A DNA stretch of 43,715 bases. Source: Halomonas alkalisoli. GTDB lineage: Bacteria > Pseudomonadota > Gammaproteobacteria > Pseudomonadales > Halomonadaceae. A program made the position numbers and the translations under genes. The notes below the pieces were generated by a model. It worked only from the letters and a program-made list of their open reading frames with translations. It was not told the origin of the DNA and did not search any database. Location: contig NZ_JAKCMI010000031.1 in the NCBI RefSeq assembly GCF_021412585.1, forward strand, positions 1 to 43,715. Direction: 5' to 3'. Below, one piece after another: positions 8,412 to 15,854 of the stretch (positions are counted from its first letter, which is position 1; the number at the start of each line of letters is the position of its first letter).

Positions 8412-9625
8412 TGCGCGAGATTCTGGTCATCAACAGTGGCTCCTCCAGCATCAAGTTCGCCCTGTTCGGCGCCTCGCCGGGGGGCGAACCGAAGGACCTG
8501 CAGTTGCGCTATCGCGGCCACTTTGCCGGGCTCGGCAGCCAGGCCCGGCTGAGCCTCAAGGATGGGGAGGGCCGCTCGCTGGACCCTGGCTTGGCCGGCC
8601 CTGCACTGAGTGAGGTGCCGGCCGATCTCGACCACGATGGGGCGCTGTCCAAGCTGTTGGCCTGGATCGAGGCGCACCCGGATCTTGGCAATATCGGCGC
8701 GGTGGGGCATCGCATCGTGCATGGCGGCCGCGACCACGTCGAACCAATTCGCCTCGATGCCGACGCGCTGGATGCTCTCGAGGCCCTGGTGCCGCTGGCC
8801 CCCCTGCACCAGCCCTACGGCCTGGCGCCGATTCGTGCCCTGGCGGCACTTCGGCCCGACCTGCCCCAGGTGGCCTGCTTCGACACCGCCTTTCATGCCG
8901 AACAGCCCAGCGTGGCTCGGACCTTTCCCTTGCCGCGGCGGTATCGCGACGCCGGGGTGATCCGCTACGGCTTCCATGGGCTCTCCTACGACTACATCAA
9001 CCGTACGCTGAACGACCGGATACAGCCGACGCATGGCGGCGAAGCAAAGGCGGGTAGGGTGATCGTCGCGCACCTGGGCAATGGCGCCAGCCTCTGCGCC
9101 ATCCGCGGCGGCAAGAGTATCGCCTCCACCATGGGTTTCACCGCCGTGGAAGGGCTGATGATGGGTACCCGCAGCGGCAGCCTGGACCCGGGTCTGGTAC
9201 TGCACCTGATCAGGCAGGAGGGCATGTCGCCGGAAGCCGTCGAGCGGCTGCTCTACAAGGAGTCCGGCCTGCTGGGTGTCTCCGGCATCAGCGGCGACAT
9301 GCGGGAACTGTTGCAGAGCGATGCACCAGCCGCCGCCGAGGCTATCGAGCTGTTCGTCTACCGTATCGTCAGCGAGATCGGCAGCCTCGCCGCCGCCCTC
9401 GGTGGGCTCGACCACCTGGTGTTCACCGCCGGGATCGGCGAACGGGCCGCCCCGGTACGTGCTGCGGTGGTGGAAGGTTGCCAATGGCTGGGGGCAGCCC
9501 TCGATCCGGCTTCCAATCAGGCCGATGCCACCGACATCGCGGCGGTGAACAGCCGGGTGGGCCTGTGGGTGATTCCCACCGACGAGGAGCGCATGATCGC
9601 CTGGCATACCGCCAGAACGCTGTAA
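8411..9625 (+). CDS. ackA: Acetate kinase
   Basis: A 404-residue ASKHA-fold kinase that interconverts acyl phosphate plus ADP with the carboxylate plus ATP. Family stretches appear in order: VINSGSSSIKF at residues 5-15, GHRIVHGG, CFDTAFHA, YGFHGLSY, HLGNGASLCA, GTRSGSLDPG, SGLLGVSGISGDMREL and FTAGIGERA. Length matches the family. The start codon overlaps the stop of the MaoC-Pta gene by one base, giving tight coupling. Together the two genes form a Pta-AckA type route for acetate overflow or uptake. Because the partner is a MaoC fusion and not a stand-alone Pta, a somewhat different acyl preference is possible. Confidence 0.95.
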   Translation: MREILVINSGSSSIKFALFGASPGGEPKDLQLRYRGHFAGLGSQARLSLKDGEGRSLDPGLAGPALSEVPADLDHDGALSKLLAWIEAHPDLGNIGAVGHRIVHGGRDHVEPIRLDADALDALEALVPLAPLHQPYGLAPIRALAALRPDLPQVACFDTAFHAEQPSVARTFPLPRRYRDAGVIRYGFHGLSYDYINRTLNDRIQPTHGGEAKAGRVIVAHLGNGASLCAIRGGKSIASTMGFTAVEGLMMGTRSGSLDPGLVLHLIRQEGMSPEAVERLLYKESGLLGVSGISGDMRELLQSDAPAAAEAIELFVYRIVSEIGSLAAALGGLDHLVFTAGIGERAAPVRAAVVEGCQWLGAALDPASNQADATDIAAVNSRVGLWVIPTDEERMIAWHTARTL

Positions 9626-9694
9626 CGAGCCAGACTCCACCATCCACCTCTTCATCATAATCCTAAAGTCGAATGCCTTCGGAAAGGGCGCTCC

Positions 9695-9743
9695 TTGACG
9701 AGGGCATTTCTTGGCCTATGTTAAGAATAGACCGGTCAGTCTA
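9695..9743 (+). promoter_or_regulatory. Promoter and TetR-type operator before the TetR gene
   Basis: TTGACG (9695-9700) and TATGTT (9717-9722) are 16 bases apart. The predicted transcript start near 9729 falls inside TAGACCGGTCAGTCTA (9728-9743), an inverted repeat with perfect 5-base outer arms TAGAC/GTCTA. Sites of this TAGAC-type are known for NemR-like TetR repressors. Position over +1, 11 bases before the start codon, fits autorepression. Confidence 0.6.
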
Positions 9744-9754
9744 GTGAGGTTTGG

Positions 9755-10333
9755 ATGGCACATACGACACGCGAACGTCTGCTCGATGCGGGACTCGAGA
9801 TGCTGCTTCAGCACGGCTACAACGACCTGGGTATCCAGGCGTTGCTGCAGGCCACCGGAACGCCGAAGGGCTCTTTCTATCACTACTTCCGCAGCAAGGA
9901 GGATTTTGCCTTGCAGGTGATCGACCGCTACATGGACGAGGTGCACCAGGGGCTCGATGCCGCGCTGGGCGACCAGTCGCTGCCGCCGCTGGACCGAGCG
10001 CGACGCTTTTTCGAGCTGTCGCGGGAGAAATACCGTCGCGACGGCTACCTGGGCTGCATGCTGGGTGGGCTGGGCCAGGAGCTGTCCGGCATCAACCCGA
10101 CCTTTGCGGAGAAGATCGAGGGCTGCTTCGGCGAGCTGACACAGCGCCTCTCCGCCTGCCTGGAGGAAGCGCGCCAGCGGGGTGACATTCCACTGGATTC
10201 CGACCCCAGGGAACTGGCCAACCTGCTGCTCAACTGCTGGGAGGGGGCGGCGTTGCGAAGTCGGCTGTGGCGCGACCCGACCCCCCTGGACCAGATGCTG
10301 GATTTCTATTTCTTGGCGGCGACCCGAGGCTGA
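9755..10333 (+). CDS. TetR/AcrR family transcriptional regulator (AcuR/NemR-like)
   Basis: A 192-residue repressor. The N-terminal helix-turn-helix spans about residues 5-52 (RERLLDAGLEMLLQHGYNDLGIQALLQATGTPKGSFYHYFRSKEDFA). The C-terminal ligand domain has the GYLGCMLGGLGQELSG stretch seen in the NemR/AcuR group, including a cysteine that in NemR-type sensors reacts with electrophiles; that role here is only a suggestion. GAGG lies 5 bases before the ATG. Its operator overlaps its own promoter. It precedes the DUF1326-DUF2182 pair by 144 bases in the same direction and may control it. Confidence 0.88.
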   Translation: MAHTTRERLLDAGLEMLLQHGYNDLGIQALLQATGTPKGSFYHYFRSKEDFALQVIDRYMDEVHQGLDAALGDQSLPPLDRARRFFELSREKYRRDGYLGCMLGGLGQELSGINPTFAEKIEGCFGELTQRLSACLEEARQRGDIPLDSDPRELANLLLNCWEGAALRSRLWRDPTPLDQMLDFYFLAATRG

Positions 10334-10477
10334 CGCTGACCGACACAGCCGGGTTGCCAGGGATGTGGCCGCCGAAGGCGGCCTGTGGAGCGAGAGTCCC
10401 ATGGCGCGCGGGCGGCATCGATGTCGTTCATGCCGCGACGCAGGGACAACCCATCCTGACGCTAACGGAGGTGGAAG

Positions 10478-11107
10478 ATGAATATCGCAACGGAGCCGGG
10501 CTATCGCCTGGAAGGCACCATGCTGGAGATCTGCTCCTGTGCCGTTTCCTGCCCCTGTTTTATCGGCGAGGACCCGGATGGCAACGAATGCTTCGGGGTC
10601 ATCGCCTTCAACCTGGAGCATGGAGAGGCCCGCGGCGTAGACGTCTCCGGCCTGACCCTGGTGAATGTCGCCCATATTCCCGGCAACGCCCTGGCCGGGG
10701 AGTGGCGTTCGGTCCTGCTGATCGATAGCGAGGCCAGCGACGCGCAGTACGAAGCCCTGCTGGATGCCTTTGGTGGCAAGCTTGGGGGGCCGCTGGCCGA
10801 CCTGGCCAGCCTGGTGGGTGAGCTGGTGGCCGTCGAGCGGGTCCCCATCGTGCACGAGGCGCAGCAGGCAGAGGGGCGCTTACAGGCCCAGGGCATGCTT
10901 GAGGCGGAGTTCGCACCGATCCAGTCCTCTCCGGATGGCACCACGGCGACGCTGCATGACAGCGCCTTCACCACGGTGAAAGGGGCCCCGGCCTATCTCG
11001 GCAAGTCGCGGCGCTACCGGGTCGACCTGCCGCAATACGACATGAGCTGGTCCTTCAACGGGCGCAACGCCATCCAGACCGCCTGGAAGATGGAGCATCA
11101 GCCGTGA
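10478..11107 (+). CDS. DUF1326 domain-containing Cys-rich protein
   Basis: A 209-residue protein of the DUF1326 family, function not established. It opens with a cysteine cluster (C19, C21, C25, C27 in ICSCAVSCPCF) that looks suited to metal or thiol chemistry, followed by a compact alpha/beta region and the closing SWSFNGRNAIQTAWKMEHQ. There is no signal peptide or membrane segment, so it should be cytoplasmic. The stop codon overlaps the GTG start of the DUF2182 membrane protein, so the two are made together. The pairing of DUF1326 with DUF2182 recurs in bacteria, which argues for a joint task, perhaps metal handling at the membrane. Confidence 0.85.
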   Translation: MNIATEPGYRLEGTMLEICSCAVSCPCFIGEDPDGNECFGVIAFNLEHGEARGVDVSGLTLVNVAHIPGNALAGEWRSVLLIDSEASDAQYEALLDAFGGKLGGPLADLASLVGELVAVERVPIVHEAQQAEGRLQAQGMLEAEFAPIQSSPDGTTATLHDSAFTTVKGAPAYLGKSRRYRVDLPQYDMSWSFNGRNAIQTAWKMEHQP

Positions 11108-11904
11108 ACGTGGTCGTAGTGACGGGGGGCTCCGCCTGGCGGGGCGCTCCCGTCCTGATGGTGGTGATCGGCCTTGCCTGGTTGCTGGCCATCGCGGCCG
11201 AGCTGACCGGCCAGGTGTCTTGGGTCCATCATCATCGGCTGCTGGTCGACGACGTCGCCGTCTGGGCCAGCCTGGCCCTCTTCCTGGTGGCCTGGCAGGT
11301 GCATATCGCTGCCATGATGCTGCCGTCGACGCTACCCATGGTTGGCCTCTTCAATCGTGCCTCCGCAGGTCAGCGTCATCCGGGGCTGGCCCGGATCGGA
11401 TTCCTGGGTGGCTACCTGGCGGTGTGGACCCTGTTCGGCATCGCGGCGCTGCTCGGCGATGCGCTGCTGACTCAGGCCATGCTGTACTGGCACTGGCTGT
11501 TGCCAGCGTGGTTGGCCGGTGCCGTGCTGATCCTCGCCGGCGGCTTCCAGTTCTCCTCACTCAAGGAGCGCTGCCTGGACAAGTGCCGTCAGCCGCGTGC
11601 CTTCCTGCTCAACCACTATCGGCAGGGCATGGCCGGTGGCTTTGCCCTGGGGGTGCGCCATGGTCTGTTCTGTCTTGGCTGCTGCTGGGCGCTGATGTTG
11701 GTGATGTTCGTGGTGGGCATCGCCAACCTGGCCTGGATGGCTCCTCTTGCCGCGCTGATGCTCGTCGAGAAGGTTGCGCGCCACGGCAAGCGTATCGTCA
11801 GGCCCATCGGAGCCGTGCTGATGCTGCTTGGCCTGTTGGTGATGATGGATCCGGCCTGGCTGCCGAGCCTGGTGCCCACGGCGGCGCCGATGCACGCGCA
11901 TTGA
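11104..11904 (+). CDS. DUF2182 domain-containing integral membrane protein
   Basis: A 266-residue inner-membrane protein with about six hydrophobic segments. The family's cysteine motifs are present: SLKERCLDKCRQPRAF in a loop near residues 155-170 and GVRHGLFCLGCCWALM in the next membrane segment near residues 185-205. The AAMMLPSTLPMV stretch in an early segment is also typical. Members are sometimes annotated as predicted metal-binding membrane proteins; the function is not proven. Start GTG 11104 overlaps the DUF1326 stop (GTGA). The gene ends 6 bases before the convergent MocR gene. Confidence 0.85.
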   Translation: MNVVVVTGGSAWRGAPVLMVVIGLAWLLAIAAELTGQVSWVHHHRLLVDDVAVWASLALFLVAWQVHIAAMMLPSTLPMVGLFNRASAGQRHPGLARIGFLGGYLAVWTLFGIAALLGDALLTQAMLYWHWLLPAWLAGAVLILAGGFQFSSLKERCLDKCRQPRAFLLNHYRQGMAGGFALGVRHGLFCLGCCWALMLVMFVVGIANLAWMAPLAALMLVEKVARHGKRIVRPIGAVLMLLGLLVMMDPAWLPSLVPTAAPMHAH

Positions 11905-11910
11905 GGGACG

Positions 11911-13305
11911 TCATACCGTGCGCCAAGGCGCGGCAGGGGGCTCGTGCAGCAGTTCCACCAGGATATCCAGCGCCTTGGCCAGTGCCTCCCGTGATGGGGC
12001 GGCACTGAGACACAGGCGCAGCGCCTGGGGAGCGGGCTCGCTGCCGACGCAGAAGGGTTCGGCGCTGGTGACCAGCACGTCGCGTCGTGCCAGTGCCTCC
12101 TGGAGCACTGCGCTGCGCAGCCCTTCCGGCAGCGGTAGCCACAGGTTGGCGCCATGCGGGCGGCCGCCGAGGGCGAAGCCGGCCAGTTTCTCCCGGGCCA
12201 GGCGCTGACGCTCTCCCAGTTCCCGCGTCTGCCAGGCAAGCAGTGTTCTGTCATCCTCGCTCGCCACCCAGCGACACACGGCCTCGACCATCAACGAGGG
12301 CACCATCCAGCTCTGGGCACGCAGTGCCGCGGCGAGGCGCTCGCGTAGTGCGGGCGGGGCCAGCAGGGTCCCGATGCGTAGCCCGCCGGCCAGCACCTTG
12401 GCGGTACTGAAGATGAACAGGGTTCGTTCCGGTGCCAGCCGATGCAGCGGCGTACCGCGCTCCTGCTCCGGCAGGTATTGAACGCCGTCCTCCAGGATCA
12501 GGACATCATGCCGGCGGGCCAGCTCGACCAGGCGCTCGCGGCGATTCTGGCTGAGTACCGTGCCGGTGGGATTGTTCTGGTCCGGCGTCAGATAGATCAG
12601 TCGGGGCGGCTGTTGGGCGCAGAGCCGGGCCAGGGCGTCCATGTCCATGCCTTCGTCGTCCATGGGTACCCCCATCACCTTGAGGTGCGACTGCTGGGCG
12701 GCATCGATGAGTCCCGGGTAGGTAAGCACATCGGCGGCGATGCGTTCGCCCGGTCGCGTCAGGGCCTGCAGTGCCAGGCTGATGCCGTGCTGCCCGCCCT
12801 GGGTGATCAGCAGCTGTTCGGCTTCGACAGGCATGCCCAGGTTTGTCATCCAGGCTGCCAGCTGCTCGCGGTGGGCAGGGATGCCGCGCTCGGACTGGAA
12901 CGCCACGGCGCGCTGAAGCACGTCGTCGTCCATGGCGATGCCTTCCAGCGCCCTGCCCAGGGCGGCGGCACGCAGCGGGTGCGGCGGCGGCAGGCTGAGG
13001 CTGAGGTCGATCGTGCCGGCATCCATGGGGTGGCTGTGCCGCAAGGGTGTCATTGGCGAGGTGTCGCCATTGCGCACATAGGTGCCACTGCCTATCCGAG
13101 CGGTGACCCAGCCCTGGCGTTCGGCCTCGGCATAGCCGCGGGTCACCGTTCCCACGGTGACGCCGAGCGAGTCGGCCAGCCGCCGCTGGGGTGGCAGGCG
13201 CTGGCCCGGCGCCAGTTCACCGGCCTGTATCGCCCGGGCAATGGCATCGGCGATGCCACGGTAGCGGGGCCCCTGGGTCGTGATGGTGGGGTGCCATATT
13301 GTCAT
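11911..13305 (-). CDS. MocR-type regulator (GntR helix-turn-helix fused to aminotransferase-like domain)
   Basis: A 464-residue protein with an N-terminal winged helix (YRGIADAIARAIQAGELAPGQRLPPQRRLADSLGVTVGTVTRGYAEAERQGWV, about residues 14-66). A linker leads into a fold-type I PLP aminotransferase domain with YLTPDQNNPTG, the PLP lysine in FSTAKVLAGGLRIG, and a normal C-terminal lobe. MocR proteins sense amino acids or PLP-linked compounds and usually control an adjacent divergent gene, here a LysE-type exporter. ATG 13305 is preferred over the open frame to 13383 because it gives the usual short lead into the DNA-binding domain. A 19-base palindrome covers this start codon, so the protein probably represses itself. 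Confidence 0.92.
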   Translation of the reverse strand: MTIWHPTITTQGPRYRGIADAIARAIQAGELAPGQRLPPQRRLADSLGVTVGTVTRGYAEAERQGWVTARIGSGTYVRNGDTSPMTPLRHSHPMDAGTIDLSLSLPPPHPLRAAALGRALEGIAMDDDVLQRAVAFQSERGIPAHREQLAAWMTNLGMPVEAEQLLITQGGQHGISLALQALTRPGERIAADVLTYPGLIDAAQQSHLKVMGVPMDDEGMDMDALARLCAQQPPRLIYLTPDQNNPTGTVLSQNRRERLVELARRHDVLILEDGVQYLPEQERGTPLHRLAPERTLFIFSTAKVLAGGLRIGTLLAPPALRERLAAALRAQSWMVPSLMVEAVCRWVASEDDRTLLAWQTRELGERQRLAREKLAGFALGGRPHGANLWLPLPEGLRSAVLQEALARRDVLVTSAEPFCVGSEPAPQALRLCLSAAPSREALAKALDILVELLHEPPAAPWRTV

Positions 13306-13315
13306 GGTGACAATA
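13297..13315. promoter_or_regulatory. MocR operator candidate, site 1
   Basis: TATTGTCA-TGG-TGACAATA is a perfect 8-3-8 inverted repeat. It lies across the mocR start codon (13303-13305), a position suited to blocking mocR expression. It shares the ATTGT/ACAAT core with site 2 at 13385-13400. Confidence 0.6.
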
Positions 13316-13321
13316 AAACCT

Positions 13322-13349
13322 TTGACGCCAAAATTGTGCCCATTATGCT
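13322..13349 (+). promoter_or_regulatory. Candidate promoter of the LysE-type exporter, with an operator half-site in the spacer
   Basis: TTGACG (13322-13327) and TATGCT (13344-13349) are 16 bases apart and point toward the exporter gene. The spacer contains ATTGTG (13333-13338), which resembles one arm of the flanking MocR operators, so regulator and polymerase sites are interleaved. Confidence 0.5.
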
Positions 13350-13384
13350 GGGAAGTGCGCGCAAATCCAACCAATCGAGGCAAA

Positions 13385-13400
13385 ATTGTAGGGATACAAT
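13385..13400. promoter_or_regulatory. MocR operator candidate, site 2
   Basis: ATTGTA-GGGA-TACAAT is a 6-4-6 inverted repeat ending 1 base before the exporter ATG and covering its AGGGA ribosome site. The centre lies about 86 bases from the centre of site 1, close to eight helical turns, so looping between sites is possible. Confidence 0.5.
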
Positions 13401-13401
13401 A

Positions 13402-14004
13402 ATGGAAGCTTTGGCGTTACTGGGGCCGGCGGCCCTCTACATGATTTCCATGACCATCACCCCTGGGCCGAACAACGTCATGCTGACGGCCTCGGGGGCC
13501 AACTACGGCTTCATGCGCACCCTGCCGCATATCTTCGGCATTCTGGGGGGCTGTTTCCTGCTCTTCGCCGGTATCGCCCTGGGGCTGGGGCTGGTCTTCG
13601 AGCGCTACCCGCTGGTCCAGACGATCCTGCGTATCGTGGGCAGCGGCTACCTGCTCTATCTGGCCTGGAAGATCGCCACGGCGCCGCCACCCGACCTGCG
13701 CCGCCGTGGAGAAGGGCGGCCACTGAGCTTCTGGCAGGCGGCGGCCTTCCAGTTCGCCAACCCCAAGGCCTGGGTCATGGGTCTGGCACTGATGGCGGGC
13801 TTCCTTCCCCAGGGCGGCGATACGGTCATGAACGCCTTGATGCTGGCGGGCTTCGCCGAGCTGGTGGCGCTTCCCTGCATCGCGCTGTGGGCAGGGTTCG
13901 GCACGGCCATCGGCCGCTGGCTGCACACGCCGCGGGCGTGGCGCATATTCAATGGCGTGATGGGTGGGCTTACCGCCGCCTGCGTCTACTTCATCCTGGG
14001 CTGA
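13402..14004 (+). CDS. LysE/RhtB family amino acid exporter
   Basis: A 200-residue inner-membrane protein with about six hydrophobic segments. The family signature is near the N-terminus (ISMTITPGPNNVMLTASGANYG, about residues 14-35). The central FQFANPKAWVMGLALMAGF stretch is also typical. It should export a neutral or basic amino acid or analogue. ATG 13402 follows AGGGA by 7 bases. The same frame is open for 320 codons upstream, but that part is the antisense of the MocR gene and is not coding. Divergent to and probably controlled by the MocR regulator. Confidence 0.93.
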   Translation: MEALALLGPAALYMISMTITPGPNNVMLTASGANYGFMRTLPHIFGILGGCFLLFAGIALGLGLVFERYPLVQTILRIVGSGYLLYLAWKIATAPPPDLRRRGEGRPLSFWQAAAFQFANPKAWVMGLALMAGFLPQGGDTVMNALMLAGFAELVALPCIALWAGFGTAIGRWLHTPRAWRIFNGVMGGLTAACVYFILG

Positions 14005-14006
14005 GC

Positions 14007-14954
14007 TTAAAGAAACTCGCTCAGCTCCTCGCCGCTCATATTGCCTCCGGTGATCACCACCACGATATCCCCGCGGGGCGGCAGTTCCACTGCGTTCTCG
14101 AGTAGGGCGGCAACACCCACCGCGGCGCCGGGCTCGGCCAGCAGCTTGGTCTGATAGATCAGGTGTGTCATGGCGCGGCGGATGGCACGTTCCCCTACGC
14201 TTGCCAGCTCCTGGGTATTGGCCAGGCACAGCGGGTAGGTGTAATCGCCGACCACGGCGGCGGCCAGGCTCTTGGCGCAGGTGGCCACCTGTGACAGCGG
14301 GGCCGGTGCGCCGCTCGCCCAGGCATGGGCCATGCTGGCAGCCCCGCTCGGCTCGACCCCGACCAGCGCGAGTTCAGGGCGCATTGCCGCCGTGACGACC
14401 CCGATTCCCGAAATCAGTCCGCCGCCGCCAACGGGGCAGACTATGACCGATGCCTTGGGCGCCTGTTCGAGAATCTCCAACCCGACCGTGCCCTGACCGG
14501 CGATGATGCGCTCGTTGTCGTAGGGGTGCACAAGCGTCAGCCCGCGCTCCTCGACCAGCTGATGCATCAGCGTCCAGGCCGCGTTGATGTCGCCATGCAG
14601 GATCACCTCGGCCCCCAGCTCGCGGCTGCCCGTTACCTTGAAGCGACTGGCGTTCTCGGGCATCACGATGGTGACCGGGACACCCGCCTTGCGGGCTGCC
14701 CAGGCCAGGCCCAGCGCGTGGTTGCCGGCGGAGACGGCACCCAGGCCACCAGCTAGCTCGGCCCGAGATGCCGTGCGCACCCAGTAGAGCCCGCCACGCG
14801 CCTTGAAGGAGCCGGTGCGCTGGAAGAGTTCACCCTTGAGCAAGACGCGTCGACCGAAGCGGTCGGACAGGGCGTGGTCGAGCAGCAAGGGCGTGGGAGA
14901 TAGCATCGGAGCAATGGAGGCCCTTGCCTGCTGGACTTGCTTCAAGTGAATCAT
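14007..14954 (-). CDS. Threonine/serine dehydratase-like PLP enzyme
   Basis: A 315-residue fold-type II PLP enzyme. The PLP lysine is K51 in GSFKARGG, the asparagine loop is VSAGNHALGLAWAA, and the phosphate-binding glycine loop is CPVGGGGLISG. It lacks the C-terminal regulatory (ACT-like) domain of biosynthetic IlvA, so it resembles catabolic threonine dehydratase or serine racemase-type enzymes, which deaminate L-threonine or serine to a 2-oxo acid and ammonia. Convergent with the LysE gene, 2 bases apart, so both must share a very short end region. Exact substrate is uncertain. Confidence 0.88.
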   Translation of the reverse strand: MIHLKQVQQARASIAPMLSPTPLLLDHALSDRFGRRVLLKGELFQRTGSFKARGGLYWVRTASRAELAGGLGAVSAGNHALGLAWAARKAGVPVTIVMPENASRFKVTGSRELGAEVILHGDINAAWTLMHQLVEERGLTLVHPYDNERIIAGQGTVGLEILEQAPKASVIVCPVGGGGLISGIGVVTAAMRPELALVGVEPSGAASMAHAWASGAPAPLSQVATCAKSLAAAVVGDYTYPLCLANTQELASVGERAIRRAMTHLIYQTKLLAEPGAAVGVAALLENAVELPPRGDIVVVITGGNMSGEELSEFL

Positions 14955-15077
14955 ATCGAGCGCCTACCCCTATGCTGATAAAGAAAGCTGGGCTGGATAA
15001 CTCAAGTTTCGCCAGAAATATGAGGTTCCGCCAGGCAGTGAAAGTGAGTCAGATAGAGATCGGCAGTCAGACAGAGA

Positions 15078-15113
15078 AAGGTCGTTGGACAAAGGAAGGT
15101 CGTTGGACAAAGA
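15078..15113. repeat. Two-copy 18-base tandem repeat
   Basis: AAGGTCGTTGGACAAAG plus one base (G, then A) occurs twice head to tail (15078-15095 and 15096-15113). It lies in the gap between the dehydratase start and the ExoD-like gene end. It has no evident function and may be a replication-slippage product. Confidence 0.6.
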
Positions 15114-15116
15114 AAG

Positions 15117-15749
15117 CTACATCAGATAATGAATGATTCCTGCCAGGGTCGTTCCGGAGATCAGGAAGGCAATGAGTGCCAACAGGCCATCTCGGGCAAT
15201 CAGTGCGAGCCCGAAAAGCGTGAGCGCCACCCCCGCTATGTTTACGGTGAAGGGCACGAATTCCATCGGCGGCATGGCCAGGGCGAGCAGCAAACAGACC
15301 ACCGCGATCAACTGCATGCTCGACTTGCCCACCATGAAGGAGAGGCGACGATACAGCATGCGGTCGACGAGGCGTGCCGGCTTGTGCATCCATTTCAGCC
15401 CCTTGCGGACCTTGTCGCTAGCTAATGTCCGGTTGCGCAGCCAGCCTGGCAGCCAGAAGGTGCGACGCCCGATGAGCAGTTGTACGCAGACCAGCAGAGT
15501 GAAAAGGCCCATCAGCGAAGGCACACCCGGAATGCCACTGATGATGGGCATCAAGGTCACCACGCCTGCCAGCAGCAGCAGGGGGCCGAAGGAGCGTCGC
15601 CCAGCGGCCTCCAGCACTTCGTCGAAGCTGATTCGACCCGAAGGCGACTCGATCGCCTCGATCACTTCGATCAGCTCGGCCAGATTGCGGGGCTCCCTGA
15701 ATTCCTCTTCCTCTTCCTCTTCCTTTTCCTCTTCCTTTTCTTTTTCCAT
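15117..15749 (-). CDS. ExoD-like exopolysaccharide synthesis family membrane protein
   Basis: A 210-residue protein. The first 16 residues are almost only Glu and Lys, then comes a conserved cytosolic segment (LAELIEVIEAIESPSGRISFDEVLEAAGRRSFGPLLLLAGVV). Several membrane segments follow, with PIISGIPGVPSLMG and the family stretch GRRTFWLPGWLRNRTL. This matches the ExoD family, named from rhizobial exopolysaccharide and alkali tolerance; the molecular role is unknown. ATG 15749 follows CAGGAG by 5 bases, and a longer open frame to 15791 is not needed. The acidic N-terminus is encoded by a hexanucleotide repeat. Confidence 0.88.
   Translation of the reverse strand: MEKEKEEEKEEEEEEEFREPRNLAELIEVIEAIESPSGRISFDEVLEAAGRRSFGPLLLLAGVVTLMPIISGIPGVPSLMGLFTLLVCVQLLIGRRTFWLPGWLRNRTLASDKVRKGLKWMHKPARLVDRMLYRRLSFMVGKSSMQLIAVVCLLLALAMPPMEFVPFTVNIAGVALTLFGLALIARDGLLALIAFLISGTTLAGIIHYLM
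15702..15749 (-). repeat. Hexanucleotide repeat coding for a poly-Glu/Lys N-terminus
   Basis: Eight six-base units, mostly TTCCTC or TTCCTT on the plus strand, run into the start codon of the ExoD-like gene. Gain or loss of units would keep the frame and only change the length of the acidic tail. Confidence 0.7.
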
Positions 15750-15854
15750 TATGACTCCTGTCAGGACCGATTCTAGGTTCAGCATAGCCATTCCAGGGCT
15801 ATGGGCGGAATCCCCAGCCTGGCTGTGTCTGTAGCGCCGACGCGCAGAGACAGC

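Noticed and set aside
12442..13401. 320-codon upstream extension of the LysE exporter frame
   Set aside because: It is antisense to the MocR gene; the exporter signature begins at 13402 with a ribosome site directly before it.
14924..15136. 70-codon plus-strand ORF containing two RWTK repeats
   Set aside because: The repeat comes from the 18-base DNA tandem; no ribosome site or family, and it overlaps the ends of two better genes.
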